Source: Candidatus Lambdaproteobacteria bacterium (GTDB lineage Bacteria; SAR324; JACQKK01). From it: a stretch of DNA of 39,918 nucleotides. This document shows, in pieces, positions 6,996-14,605 of this stretch; the first letter of the stretch is position 1, and each line of letters opens with the position of its first letter. The DNA is taken from positions 1 to 39,918 of the forward strand of contig JACQHH010000120.1 in the NCBI GenBank assembly GCA_016199125.1, read 5' to 3'. The position numbers and the translations under genes were made by a program. The notes under the pieces were generated by a model. The model was not told the origin of the DNA. It did not search any database and was given only the letters and a program-made list of their open reading frames with translations.

Positions 6996-7415
6996 ATGAG
7001 CACGAATTTTCGTACACCCATCGCCTCGATGAATGACCAGCAAAAAGAATGGTTTGCCACCGCCATGGTGTCCATGGTGGTCGCCGACGGCGATGTGAGC
7101 CAGGGCGAGGTGCAATCGCTGCTCGCCTCGCTCTCGTTCATCAAGTCACCGGAGACCCAGGAACGGTTGAAGAAGTACATTCACTACAAGACCGTCCCAG
7201 TGCTCAACGCATTTGTGGGCTGGGACAAGGAACAGAAGCGCCGCGCGGCCATGCTCTTCGACCTGATTCACGTGGCCATCGCCGACCAGGATCTCTCTGC
7301 GAAAGAGCAACAGCAGTTCCACCACATCGGCAAGATGCTGGGCTTCCCCCGGGATCAGGTGGAGCACCTGATCAAGCTCGGCGCCAAACACATCGACCAG
7401 ATGCCCACCGAATAG
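6996..7415 (+). CDS. TerB-like (tellurite resistance TerB fold) helical protein
   Basis: This 139-residue soluble alpha-helical protein contains two acidic loops typical of the TerB/DjlA-N fold: VADGDVSQGEVQSLLASL and IADQDLSAKEQQQFHHIGKMLGF. In TerB such acidic loops bind divalent cations and the domain is thought to work at the inner face of the membrane in stress responses. No other ter genes are nearby, so tellurite resistance should not be assumed. It has its own likely promoter at 6931, and a second TerB-like protein is encoded at 31281-31844. The alternative ATG at residue 12 lacks a better ribosome site. Confidence 0.75.
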   Translation: MSTNFRTPIASMNDQQKEWFATAMVSMVVADGDVSQGEVQSLLASLSFIKSPETQERLKKYIHYKTVPVLNAFVGWDKEQKRRAAMLFDLIHVAIADQDLSAKEQQQFHHIGKMLGFPRDQVEHLIKLGAKHIDQMPTE

Positions 7416-7554
7416 GCGCCGCAGCCGCCCGCATGGGCGACGCGCACCATGGCGCCGGTGCCGCAGTGCGGACCCGCGGCGGCCGCACCCTCCAGCCCGC
7501 GGGCCAAGCGCTCCCCCGGCGCAAGCCGCGCTGAATTCCGCACCGCCGCGGCGC

Positions 7555-7944
7555 TCAGTCTCCCAGGACCGCATCCACTTCGATTTCGACCACGAGCTGC
7601 GGATCGACCAGCGCCGACACCTCGACCAGGGTGGCGGTGGGCGGATGCGTCGCAAACACGGCCTGGTGCGCCCGGCCCACCTCCGAGGCCATGGCGATGT
7701 CCGTGACGAACATGCGCGTGCGCACCACCTGCGACATGGTGCCTCCCAGCTTTTCCAGCGCCTTGCGGATGATCTCGAAGCAGCGCAGGGTCTGCGGATA
7801 GGTTTCGCCCGGGGCCACGATGCTGCCGTCGTCGGCATAGGCGGCCGTGCCCGAGACGAAGATCAGATTGCCGCGGCGAATGGCCCGGCAATAGCCAAAC
7901 ACCGGCTCGGCGGGCGATCCGGAAAACACGCGATCCGCGGGCAT
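7555..7944 (-). CDS. RidA/YjgF-family protein lacking the canonical catalytic arginine
   Basis: This 129-residue protein has the RidA fold signatures RGNLIFVSGTAAY, GETYPQTLRCFEIIRKALEKLGG, VVRTRMFVTDI and VEVSALVDPQLVVEIEVDAVLGD. RidA enzymes hydrolyse reactive enamines and imines using an arginine in a P-A-R-(S/T)-x-V-E motif. Here that stretch is P-T-A-T-L-V-E-V with Ala in place of Arg, as in several Rid subfamilies of unknown activity. AAGGAG precedes the ATG at 7944. It is the last gene of an apparent minus-strand run SDR - methyltransferase - RidA, separated from the methyltransferase gene by 85 bases. Confidence 0.88.
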   Translation of the reverse strand: MPADRVFSGSPAEPVFGYCRAIRRGNLIFVSGTAAYADDGSIVAPGETYPQTLRCFEIIRKALEKLGGTMSQVVRTRMFVTDIAMASEVGRAHQAVFATHPPTATLVEVSALVDPQLVVEIEVDAVLGD

Positions 7945-8029
7945 CGGAGTGCTTCTCCTTGTGGAATGCCGACCGGCAGGTGAGCGCGGCGGCAGGGGTG
8001 GGGCTCCCCTTGCAAAGCCCCGTGGCCGC

Positions 8030-9034
8030 TCAGCGCGCCTTGATGCCGGACACGCGGTGCAGCGTGCCCGGCACGAATTCCTCCGCGCTGACCTTGGTGA
8101 ATCCGGCGGTCTTCAGATAGCCCACGCACTGCGCCACGCTGTGGGCCTTGCCCCCGCTGTGACAGATGGCCTCGAACATGCCCCACATGGCCGGGTCCAG
8201 CGGTCCCTTGCGGTCGTCGTAGACCATCTCGCCCACCAGGTGAAACTCCCCGCCCGGGAGCAAGGCGTCGTGGGCCTTCCGCACGACGAGCTGGATCATC
8301 TCCTCGTTGTAGATGGGCAGGTTGCTGGCCATCACGGCGGCATCCACGTCGGTGGGGAAGGGGGTCCTGGTGAAGTCGCCGGGCAGCGTGGTCACGCGAT
8401 CCTCCACGCCGTTGAGCTTGAGATATTCCTTGGTCACCTCGGTCACCGGCGGCAGGTCCAGCACCACGGCCCGCAGGTTGGGGTAGGTCTGCACGGCGTT
8501 GATGCTGTAGGCGCCGGAACCGCCGCCCAGGTCCAGCAGCTTCTTGCGCTTGGAGAGATTGACGCGGCGGCTGAAGCGCTTGCCCGCGCCCATGCCGATG
8601 CTGTAGGTGGCCGCGTGATACTTGCGCGCCTCCTCCACGCTCAGGTTCTCGTACATGCCCAGGGTGCTGGGCGGCTCCTGGCGCCGGAGGTGCTCGGTGA
8701 GGCGGAACCATTCGGGCACGTCGGGCCGGGTGAACATCATCCAGTCCTTGGCATAGCCCGGCTGACCCTTGACCATGAAGCGCTGGGTATCCGGCGCATT
8801 GCGCAGGGTGCCGTCGCCGGCTTCCACCAGTCCCATGGCCAGGGCGCAGGTCACCAGCCGCTCCACGTTGAGCGGCGGGATGCCCATGGCCTTGGCCAGC
8901 TTGGGCTCGGTGTCCGCGCCCTGGGCGATGTGCGTGAACAGCTCCAGGTCCATGGCCGCGAAGAACACGGCCGATTCGGTATAGGCCCGCGCATAGCGCT
9001 GCAGGCGCGCGGTGTCCACTTTCTGCTCGGCCAT
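8030..9034 (-). CDS. SAM-dependent O-methyltransferase (dimerising, caffeate-OMT/CrtF/BchU type)
   Basis: This 334-residue protein has an N-terminal winged-helix dimerisation domain (about residues 1-110) and a Rossmann methyltransferase domain. Motif I is LLDLGGGSGAYSI, followed by VVLDLPPVTEVTKEYLKLNG and GDFTRTPFPTDVDAAVMASN. This architecture belongs to the plant-type O-methyltransferase family, which in bacteria acts on small aromatics, carotenoids, chlorophyll precursors and antibiotics. The ATG at 9034 is preceded by GAGGAG; longer open extensions upstream are antisense to the SDR region. The neighbours (SDR upstream, RidA downstream) suggest a small modification pathway, but the substrate is not evident. 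Confidence 0.85.
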   Translation of the reverse strand: MAEQKVDTARLQRYARAYTESAVFFAAMDLELFTHIAQGADTEPKLAKAMGIPPLNVERLVTCALAMGLVEAGDGTLRNAPDTQRFMVKGQPGYAKDWMMFTRPDVPEWFRLTEHLRRQEPPSTLGMYENLSVEEARKYHAATYSIGMGAGKRFSRRVNLSKRKKLLDLGGGSGAYSINAVQTYPNLRAVVLDLPPVTEVTKEYLKLNGVEDRVTTLPGDFTRTPFPTDVDAAVMASNLPIYNEEMIQLVVRKAHDALLPGGEFHLVGEMVYDDRKGPLDPAMWGMFEAICHSGGKAHSVAQCVGYLKTAGFTKVSAEEFVPGTLHRVSGIKAR

Positions 9035-9084
9035 GCTTCTACTCCTCTGGATTGATGATGTGGCCGCACTGTTGTGCCCCGATG

Positions 9085-9133
9085 CGGCTATATCTTCGCT
9101 ACGGTTATTCCTCGACGCGGCTATTCTTCGACC
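9085..9133 (-). repeat. Three imperfect tandem copies of a 16-17-base unit spanning the SDR stop codon
   Basis: Plus-strand copies are CGGCTATATCTTCGCTA (9085-9101), CGGTTATTCCTCGACG (9102-9117) and CGGCTATTCTTCGACC (9118-9133). The last copy contains the SDR stop (TAG on the minus strand) and its final Val-Glu-Glu codons. The middle copy also reads Val-Glu-Glu-stop, so the end of the gene appears to have been tandemly duplicated into the spacer before the methyltransferase gene. Confidence 0.6.
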
Positions 9134-9996
9134 CGGAAATATTCCGGCTTGCCCAGCGGCCAGTATTCGCCCCACACGTCCTCGCCGCCGTCCACGGGGA
9201 GCACAACGCCCGTGACAAACTTGGCGGAAGGCGCTGAGAGATACACGGCCGCCTCGGCGATATCCATCACGTCGCCGATGCGGCGCATCGGATTGTGTGC
9301 GAAATAGGGGCGCGCGGTGACCGGGTAGTTCACCAGGCCCGGGCTGGCCACCGTGCCGATGGCGATGCTGTTGATGCGGATGCGGTAGGGCGCCCACTCC
9401 ACGCTGAGCGTGCGTCCAAGGTTGACCTGTCCCGCGCGGGCCGCGGCCGTGTGCGGAATGCCCACAAAGGCATGGCCGATGATGGTGGCCATGTTCACCA
9501 CGCTGCCCGGGTGATTGTGGTCGCGCCAGCGCCGCGCGGCGGCCTGCATCATGTACCAGGAGCCGTAGAGAATGGTCTCCACCACCGCGTGCCAGCCCTT
9601 GGGCGTGATGTCCAACGCGGGCGCGGCGAACTGGCCGCCGGCGTTGTTGATCAGCACGTCCAGCCGCCCGTGCTCCGCCCACGCGGCGTCCATCAACGCT
9701 TCCACCTGCTCCGGATCGCGGATGGTCATGGCATGCATGGAACTGCGGATGCCCAGCCTGGCGAGCCCCTCCTGCAGCTCGTCCAGCGACGCCTGGTCGC
9801 GTCCGCACCCCACGATGGTCGCCCCCAGCCTCCCGAAGAGAATGCTGCAGGCACGGCCAATGCCCCCGGCGGCCCCGGAGATGAGCACGACCTGATCCTT
9901 GAAAATGCCGTCGCGAAACACCGTGGGCCACGCGGCCAGCTCCTCGTCGCTGAGCGCCTTGTAGATGTCTTCCTGGTACGTCTTCGCTTCCGCCAT
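9121..9996 (-). CDS. Short-chain dehydrogenase/reductase of the PECR/dienoyl-CoA reductase type
   Basis: This 291-residue SDR has the cofactor motif ISGAAGGIGRACSILFG and the NNAGG motif. At the usual Tyr-x-x-x-Lys site it reads GIPHTAAARAGQVNLGRT. The same kind of replacement (V-H-S-G-A-A-R-A-G) is known from peroxisomal trans-2-enoyl-CoA reductase (PECR), so this belongs to the group acting on unsaturated acyl-CoAs rather than to classical SDRs. The C terminus keeps VTGVVLPVDGGEDVWG. The ATG at 9996 follows AGGGAG. It leads a probable operon with the methyltransferase and RidA-like genes and is driven by a candidate promoter at 10081-10109. The likely reaction is NAD(P)H-dependent reduction of an enoyl- or dienoyl-CoA. 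Confidence 0.88.
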   Translation of the reverse strand: MAEAKTYQEDIYKALSDEELAAWPTVFRDGIFKDQVVLISGAAGGIGRACSILFGRLGATIVGCGRDQASLDELQEGLARLGIRSSMHAMTIRDPEQVEALMDAAWAEHGRLDVLINNAGGQFAAPALDITPKGWHAVVETILYGSWYMMQAAARRWRDHNHPGSVVNMATIIGHAFVGIPHTAAARAGQVNLGRTLSVEWAPYRIRINSIAIGTVASPGLVNYPVTARPYFAHNPMRRIGDVMDIAEAAVYLSAPSAKFVTGVVLPVDGGEDVWGEYWPLGKPEYFRVEE

Positions 9997-10080
9997 GCCG
10001 CTCCCTGAACCGAGTGTTGATGAAGCCCCGCATCGCCCCGTGCCCGTCATATCACGGCGTCCCGCCGCGCCGGCTGACCC

Positions 10081-10109
10081 TGTATAGCACCCACGCAAGC
10101 GGGGAACAA
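10081..10109 (-). promoter_or_regulatory. Candidate promoter of the SDR - methyltransferase - RidA run
   Basis: On the minus strand TTGTTC (10109-10104), a 17-base spacer and TATACA (10086-10081) sit about 85 bases upstream of the start at 9996. The 304-base divergent gap 9997-10300 otherwise shows only a weak plus-strand TTGCGC/TAGGTA pair near 10152-10181. Confidence 0.4.
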
Positions 10110-10300
10110 CGCGGGGCGAGGGAGCGGCGCAACGCGGCCCGCAGGGGCGCCTTGCGCGCTCGCACACGTTCCTGCTAGGTAGAAGCACCGGTCAGATCGA
10201 GCCAGTGAAGGGGGGCGCCTGGCGGATTCAGCACACCAGGGGCGGGCGCCGCTGGGCTCCCGCTCCACATCCGCGCACCGAGCGCGCCAGGAGCCGCACC

Positions 10301-11101
10301 ATGGGAGATCGACTCAAGGGCAAGGTGGCCATCGTCACCGGCGCCGGACAGACCGCCGGCGAGACCACGGGCAACGGACGCGCCACGGCCATCCTCTATG
10401 CGCGCGAGGGCGCCCGCATCTTCGCGGTGGACCTGCGGCTGGAATCGGCGCGGGAAACCTGCGCAATGATCGGGAAGGAAGGCGGCACCTGCACGGCCTT
10501 CGCGGCGGACGTCTCCGTGAAGTCGCAAGTGCGGGCCATGACCGAGGCCTGCCTGGCCGCCTACGGCCGCATCGACGTGCTGCATAACAACGTGGGCACC
10601 CCCACCGGCGACCGCAATGTGCTCAAGCTGGCCGAGGAGGACTGGCAGCGCATCATGGACGTGAACCTCAAGTCCATGTATCTCACCATTCAGTCCGTGC
10701 TGCCGCACATGGTGGCCCAGGGCAGCGGCTCGATCATCAACATTTCCTCCACCGCCTCGATCATGAGCCACCCGCTGCTGGCCTACAAGGTGTCCAAGGC
10801 CGGCGTGAACGCGCTGACCCACGCTGTGGCCATGGGCGCGGCGCCCAAGGGCGTGCGGGTCAATGCCATCCTGCCCGGGCTGATGAATACGCCCATGGCC
10901 ATCACCGAACAGTCCAGAAACACGGGCAAGACGCCCGCGCAGGTGATTGCCGACCGCGACGCCATGGTGCCCCTGCGCGGCAAGATGGGCGATGCCTGGG
11001 ACGTGGCCTACCTGTCCCTGTTCCTGGCCTCCGAGGAAGCGCGCTTTATCACCTCCACGCTGATTCCGGTGGATGGGGGGCAGTCGGGCAAGATCGGCTG
11101 A
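10301..11101 (+). CDS. Classical short-chain dehydrogenase/reductase
   Basis: This 266-residue SDR has the N-terminal cofactor region KVAIVTGAGQTAGETTGNGR, in which the glycine loop is several residues longer than the usual TGxxxGIG. It keeps HNNVG, NISSTASI with the catalytic Ser, and the catalytic pair Y162-K166 in AYKVSKAG. The C terminus has the typical TLIPVDGGQSGKIG. CAGGAG precedes the ATG at 10301. It should oxidise a secondary alcohol or reduce a ketone with NAD(P). It is divergent from the SDR/methyltransferase run and converges on the ABM-fold gene. The substrate cannot be told. Confidence 0.9.
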   Translation: MGDRLKGKVAIVTGAGQTAGETTGNGRATAILYAREGARIFAVDLRLESARETCAMIGKEGGTCTAFAADVSVKSQVRAMTEACLAAYGRIDVLHNNVGTPTGDRNVLKLAEEDWQRIMDVNLKSMYLTIQSVLPHMVAQGSGSIINISSTASIMSHPLLAYKVSKAGVNALTHAVAMGAAPKGVRVNAILPGLMNTPMAITEQSRNTGKTPAQVIADRDAMVPLRGKMGDAWDVAYLSLFLASEEARFITSTLIPVDGGQSGKIG

Positions 11102-11222
11102 ACCTGCGGCGGCCGGCGGACAGGATCGGCCAGTCCCGGACTCGGGCTGAATTGCGGGTGGAGCGGAACCGGCGGCGGGCGTCCATGACGGGCGCCCGCG
11201 CGTGCCGCGGAGGTAAGTCGCG

Positions 11223-11522
11223 TTACTTCTTGAAGCCGGCCACCATATCGTAGAATTCCAGCGTGGGCCGTCCGTCCATGTGTTGTCCCATTTCCCGTCC
11301 AATTTCCTTGAAGTACGGCGTCTGCCCGTGGTGGTCAAAGGCCGCCTGATCCTTGTACTGCTCATACACCAGAAAGGTGGTGGGGGTCTTCTTGGACTGG
11401 TTGAAGATGTAAACCAGCGTGCCCTCCTCGGTCTTCACTTTTTCCGCCAGGCGTTTGAAACAGTCGGCCAGCTTGGCTTCGCTGCCCGCCTTGGCCTTGA
11501 TGGTGGCGCCCAGAACAATCAT
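11223..11522 (-). CDS. Antibiotic-biosynthesis-monooxygenase (ABM) domain protein
   Basis: This 99-residue protein, MIVLGATIKAKAGSEAKLADC onward, has the dimeric ferredoxin-like ABM fold. The pattern VKTEEGTLVYIFNQSKKTPTTFLVYEQYKDQAAFDHHGQ... fits the YgiN/ABM group, whose known members are cofactor-free monooxygenases or quinol-metabolising proteins; many have no assigned role. The ATG at 11522 follows GAGGAG. A strong promoter and an overlapping inverted repeat lie 14-64 bases upstream, so the gene is probably transcribed alone and specifically controlled. Confidence 0.85.
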   Translation of the reverse strand: MIVLGATIKAKAGSEAKLADCFKRLAEKVKTEEGTLVYIFNQSKKTPTTFLVYEQYKDQAAFDHHGQTPYFKEIGREMGQHMDGRPTLEFYDMVAGFKK

Positions 11523-11535
11523 GGTGGTCTCCTCA

Positions 11536-11559
11536 TAAGGGGTCTCGGGTGACCTCTTA
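11536..11559. promoter_or_regulatory. Inverted repeat overlapping the ABM promoter (candidate operator or 5' hairpin)
   Basis: The arms taaggggtc (11536-11544) and gacctctta (11551-11559) are complementary with one mismatch around a six-base loop. The repeat covers part of the -10 hexamer and the expected transcription start of the minus-strand promoter. A repressor bound there would block transcription; alternatively the transcript could fold into a 5' hairpin. Confidence 0.5.
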
Positions 11560-11585
11560 TACGCCCCGCGGGGTGGCGGAATCAA
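11556..11585 (-). promoter_or_regulatory. Promoter of the ABM-domain gene
   Basis: On the minus strand TTGATT (11585-11580), an 18-base spacer and TATAAG (11561-11556) form one of the best sigma-70-type promoters in the window, 34 bases upstream of the start codon at 11522. Confidence 0.55.
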
Positions 11586-11713
11586 ATCGCGCGCGGGGCG
11601 GTGCCGAGAGCCCCGCCGAGCCCCGGACAGGATGCGCCCCGCGCCCCGCATGCGCCCGGAAGTGCGGGCGGAATCTGGCGCATTATTGGGAGACCGGACC
11701 GATGTGCGGACGG

Positions 11714-11730
11714 AAAAACGCCCCGGAGCG
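11714..11730 (-). terminator. Possible rho-independent terminator after amtB
   Basis: About 70 bases past the amtB stop the minus strand reads CGCTCCGGGGCG followed by TTTTT. The stem is only four or five pairs including a U-G pair, so this is a weak candidate. Confidence 0.3.
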
Positions 11731-11801
11731 CGCTGAGGGCATCGGGACGTGGCATGTGCGCATGCCGCCTGAGGCGAGGCTGCATGCGCGGAGACCGCCG
11801 C

Positions 11802-13091
11802 TCAGGTGAGGAAGTAGCCCTGCTCGCCGTGCTGGTTGATGTCCAGGCCCTCGCGCTCCTGATCTTCGGTCACGCGCAGGCCCATGGTTTTTTCCAGCAC
11901 CTTGACGATGATCCAGGTCATCACGCCCGCGTAGACCAGCGTGCTCACGACACCCAGAATCTGCGGCACCATCACGGCCAGGTTGCCTTCGAGCAGACCC
12001 GGGGTGCCCTGGGGATTGAACATCGTCGTGGCGAACACGCCCGTGAGCAGGGCGCCCAGCATGCCGCCGACGCCGTGGATGCCGAATGCATCGAGGGAAT
12101 CGTCATAGCCCAGCGGGTGCTTGGCCAGCACGGCCAGGTAGCACACCACGCCGCCGATCACGCCCATCAGCATGGCCCCCGCCGGCGAGACGAAGCCGGC
12201 CGCGGGCGTGATCACCACCAGCCCGGCCACCAGCCCCGACGCCGTGCCCAGCATGCTGGGTCGGCGGCTGAACCACCATTCCGCCGCGGTCCAGGCCACC
12301 GCCGCCGCCGACGCCGCGATGTGCGTGGTCACAAAGGCCTGAGCCGCCAACGCGCCGGAGCTCAGCGCGCTGCCCGCATTGAAGCCGAACCAGCCGAACC
12401 ACAGCAGGCCCGCGCCGAGCATGGTGAAGACCAGGTTGTTGGGGCGCATGGGCTGCACCTTGTAGCCCATGCGGGCGCCGATCACCAGCGCCAGCACCAG
12501 CGCCGAGATGCCGGAGTTGAGGTGCACCACGGTGCCGCCGGCAAAGTCCAGCGCGCCCATCGCGAACAGCCACCCCCCGGAGGCCCATACCCAGTGCGCG
12601 ATGGGATCGTAGACCAGTGTGGCCCACGCCAGGATGAACACGCAGTAGGTCGAGAACTTCATGCGCTCCGCCACCGCGCCGGAGATGAGCGCCGGGGTGA
12701 TGATGGCGAACATGCCCTGGAAGATCATGAACACCAGCGCGGGGATGGTGCCGATGGGCTCCATGCCCACCCCGTTCAACAGCACGTGCTCCAGCCCGCC
12801 GATGACGCCCCAGTGATCGCCGCCGAAGGCCAGCGAATAGCCGACGATCACCCACTGCATGGTGATCAGGCCCATGGCGATCAGGCTGTGCATGATCGAC
12901 GAAAGCACGTTCTTCGAGCGCACCATGCCGCCGTAGAACAGCGCCAGGCCCGGCACCATCAGCAGTACGAGCGCCGAGGAGATCAGCATCCAGGCCGTAT
13001 CCGCCTTATCGATGGCGTCCTGGGCAAACAACGACGTCGGAACGAGCATCCCCAACAACAGGACGGGCAAGATCAATCGCATGCGGAACAT
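11802..13091 (-). CDS. amtB: Ammonium transporter AmtB
   Basis: This 429-residue protein has an N-terminal signal peptide (MFRMRLILPVLLLGMLVPTSLFA) and then eleven predicted membrane helices of the Amt/Mep/Rh family. The twin pore histidines are present in DFAGGTVVHLNSG and FGIHGVGGMLGAL. The family signatures AWMLISSALVLLMVPGLALF and GLLWFGWFGFNAGS are intact. The cytoplasmic tail ending in HGEQGYFLT fits a GlnK/PII-regulated transporter. AGGGGTG precedes the ATG at 13091; the ATG nine bases further in is an alternative. The usual glnK gene is absent here. Ammonium uptake or recapture fits neighbours that release or transfer amino groups. Confidence 0.95.
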   Translation of the reverse strand: MFRMRLILPVLLLGMLVPTSLFAQDAIDKADTAWMLISSALVLLMVPGLALFYGGMVRSKNVLSSIMHSLIAMGLITMQWVIVGYSLAFGGDHWGVIGGLEHVLLNGVGMEPIGTIPALVFMIFQGMFAIITPALISGAVAERMKFSTYCVFILAWATLVYDPIAHWVWASGGWLFAMGALDFAGGTVVHLNSGISALVLALVIGARMGYKVQPMRPNNLVFTMLGAGLLWFGWFGFNAGSALSSGALAAQAFVTTHIAASAAAVAWTAAEWWFSRRPSMLGTASGLVAGLVVITPAAGFVSPAGAMLMGVIGGVVCYLAVLAKHPLGYDDSLDAFGIHGVGGMLGALLTGVFATTMFNPQGTPGLLEGNLAVMVPQILGVVSTLVYAGVMTWIIVKVLEKTMGLRVTEDQEREGLDINQHGEQGYFLT

Positions 13092-13130
13092 GGCACCCCT
13101 GGTCAAGATTTGCCCTGAAAAAGCGAGTAC

Positions 13131-13162
13131 TTCATATCCACCGCCCGCGTGCCGAAAGTCAA
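13131..13162 (-). promoter_or_regulatory. Candidate amtB promoter
   Basis: On the minus strand TTGACT (13162-13157) is followed by GATATG after 18 bases or TATGAA after 20. No sigma-54 -24/-12 element with correctly spaced GG and GC is evident, although amtB is often sigma-54 dependent. An NtrC-type control is not supported by what I see. Confidence 0.3.
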
Positions 13163-13368
13163 GGTGAGGAACGTGCTGCGGGCCATGCCGGCGCACCCCG
13201 CGCTGCAATGTGCGCCGGGCTGTGATAAAACCGGCCCTGTCCAGCGGTGGCCATCGCACGGCGCCGCGCCTTCCCCGCCTCGCCGACCGCAGTGGCGGAA
13301 AATGGAGTGCGCGTCGTGCGCGTCGTGCGCGCCGCCCGTGCCCCAGACTCCCAGCGGAGGGCCCTGTC

Positions 13369-14274
13369 ATGACCGCCAAGCCGCGCTTCGCCGCCGGCGC
13401 GGCCTTTGTCGATGGCGCCTACGTGCCCATCGCAGAGGCGCGCATTCCCATCACCGATTGGGGCTTTACGCGCTCCGACGTCACCTACGACGTGGTGAGC
13501 GTGTGGAACGGGGCCTTCTTTCGCCTGGAAGATCATCTGGCGCGCTTCGCAGCCAGCGTGGCCGGGCTGCGCATGCAACTGCCCCTCTCGCGCGACGGCG
13601 TCTCGGAGATTCTCACCGAGTGCGTGCGCCTGGCCGGGCTGCGCAACGCGTACGTGGAAATGGTCTGCACGCGCGGCGTGCCGGCCCAGGGCAATCGCGA
13701 CCCGCGGCGCATGCAGAACCGCTTCTTCGCCTTTGCCCTGCCCTTCATCTGGATCGCCAACGAGGAACAGCGGCGCCGGGGGCTGCACCTGGTGATCAGC
13801 AGCGTGCAGCGCATTCCGCCCGCATCGGTCGATCCCACCATCAAGAATTTTCACTGGGGCGACCTGATCCGCGGGCTTTACGACGCCTACGACCGGGGCG
13901 GAGAGACGGCGGTGCTGGTGGATGCGCAGGACCACGTCACCGAGGGCCCCGGCTTCAACGTGTTCGCGGTAAGCGGCGGACGCGTCAAGACGCCCGCGCG
14001 CGGTGTGCTGGAGGGCATCACACGCAAGTCCGTGATCGAACTGTGCGCGCTGGAGGGGCTGCCCATCGACGTGGCACCCTTGCCGGCGCAAAGCGTGCGC
14101 CGGGCCGAGGAAGTGTTCATCACCAGCACGGCCGGGGGGATCATGCCGGTCACCACGGTGGATGGACAGCCCGTGGGCGAAGGCAAGCCGGGCCCCCTCA
14201 CCACGCGCCTGAACGACCTGTACTGGAAAAAGAAGGAGCAGGGCTGGCACGCCACGCCCATCGACTACGCCTGA
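13369..14274 (+). CDS. PLP fold-type IV aminotransferase resembling (R)-selective amine transaminases
   Basis: This 301-residue class IV aminotransferase has catalytic lysine K159 in PTIKNFHWGDLIRG, the PLP-nitrogen glutamate E192 in TEGPGFNVFAV, and the phosphate-binding STAGGIMPVTTVDG. The N-terminal block IPITDWGFTRSDVTYDVVSV, continuing W-N-G-x-F-F-R-L-x-D-H-L-x-R, closely matches what I recall of Arthrobacter and mycobacterial (R)-amine transaminases (SDLTYDVxSVWDGRFFRLDDHL). Branched-chain or D-alanine enzymes read differently there. The predicted reaction is reversible transfer of the amino group of an (R)-chiral amine to pyruvate or a similar keto acid. GCGGAGG lies upstream of the ATG at 13369. 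The gene is divergent from amtB. A D-amino-acid transaminase is the alternative. Confidence 0.88.
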   Translation: MTAKPRFAAGAAFVDGAYVPIAEARIPITDWGFTRSDVTYDVVSVWNGAFFRLEDHLARFAASVAGLRMQLPLSRDGVSEILTECVRLAGLRNAYVEMVCTRGVPAQGNRDPRRMQNRFFAFALPFIWIANEEQRRRGLHLVISSVQRIPPASVDPTIKNFHWGDLIRGLYDAYDRGGETAVLVDAQDHVTEGPGFNVFAVSGGRVKTPARGVLEGITRKSVIELCALEGLPIDVAPLPAQSVRRAEEVFITSTAGGIMPVTTVDGQPVGEGKPGPLTTRLNDLYWKKKEQGWHATPIDYA

Positions 14275-14371
14275 GCGGAGGCCGCAGCGGGCCCGCCACA
14301 AGGGTACCCGCGGCAGCGCGCATGCGCTGTCGCGCACGGCGAGCGGGCAGCGTGGGATGGTTCCCGGTGGA

Positions 14372-14605
14372 TCAGTTGATCAGCGGGACACCTATGCCGC
14401 TCGAATCGAACACCGTTTGCCGGGCCAGCAGCTTGATGGCGCCGTCGAGCCCCTCCCGCATGGCATCCAGTTGCAGCCGCATGGGCAGGTGGTGCTCGTA
14501 ACGCGCCAGCAGGCCCTGCAGAATAAGCTGCATCTGCCCCAGGGACACCAGGTCCTGTTCCGTTTCCGTCGCTTCCCAACGCATACCGTCCTTGTCGTAG
14601 GTCAA
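14372..14605 (-). CDS. Small conserved-looking hypothetical protein
   Basis: The frame encodes 77 residues from a TTG at 14605, or 70 from the ATG at 14584, which has AAGGA four bases upstream. The sequence (MRWEATETEQDLVSLGQMQLILQ at the ATG) is amphipathic and probably alpha-helical, with no membrane segment or cysteine. I do not recognise the family. The TTG overlaps the stop of a 13-codon leader reading frame in a TTGA arrangement, which would favour the longer form through translational coupling. It converges on the aminotransferase gene. Confidence 0.5.
   Translation of the reverse strand: MTYDKDGMRWEATETEQDLVSLGQMQLILQGLLARYEHHLPMRLQLDAMREGLDGAIKLLARQTVFDSSGIGVPLIN

Noticed and set aside
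13092-13200. Sigma-54 promoter for amtB
   Set aside because: A GGCAC element is present, but GC at the correct -12 spacing is missing. A TTGACT-type promoter fits better.
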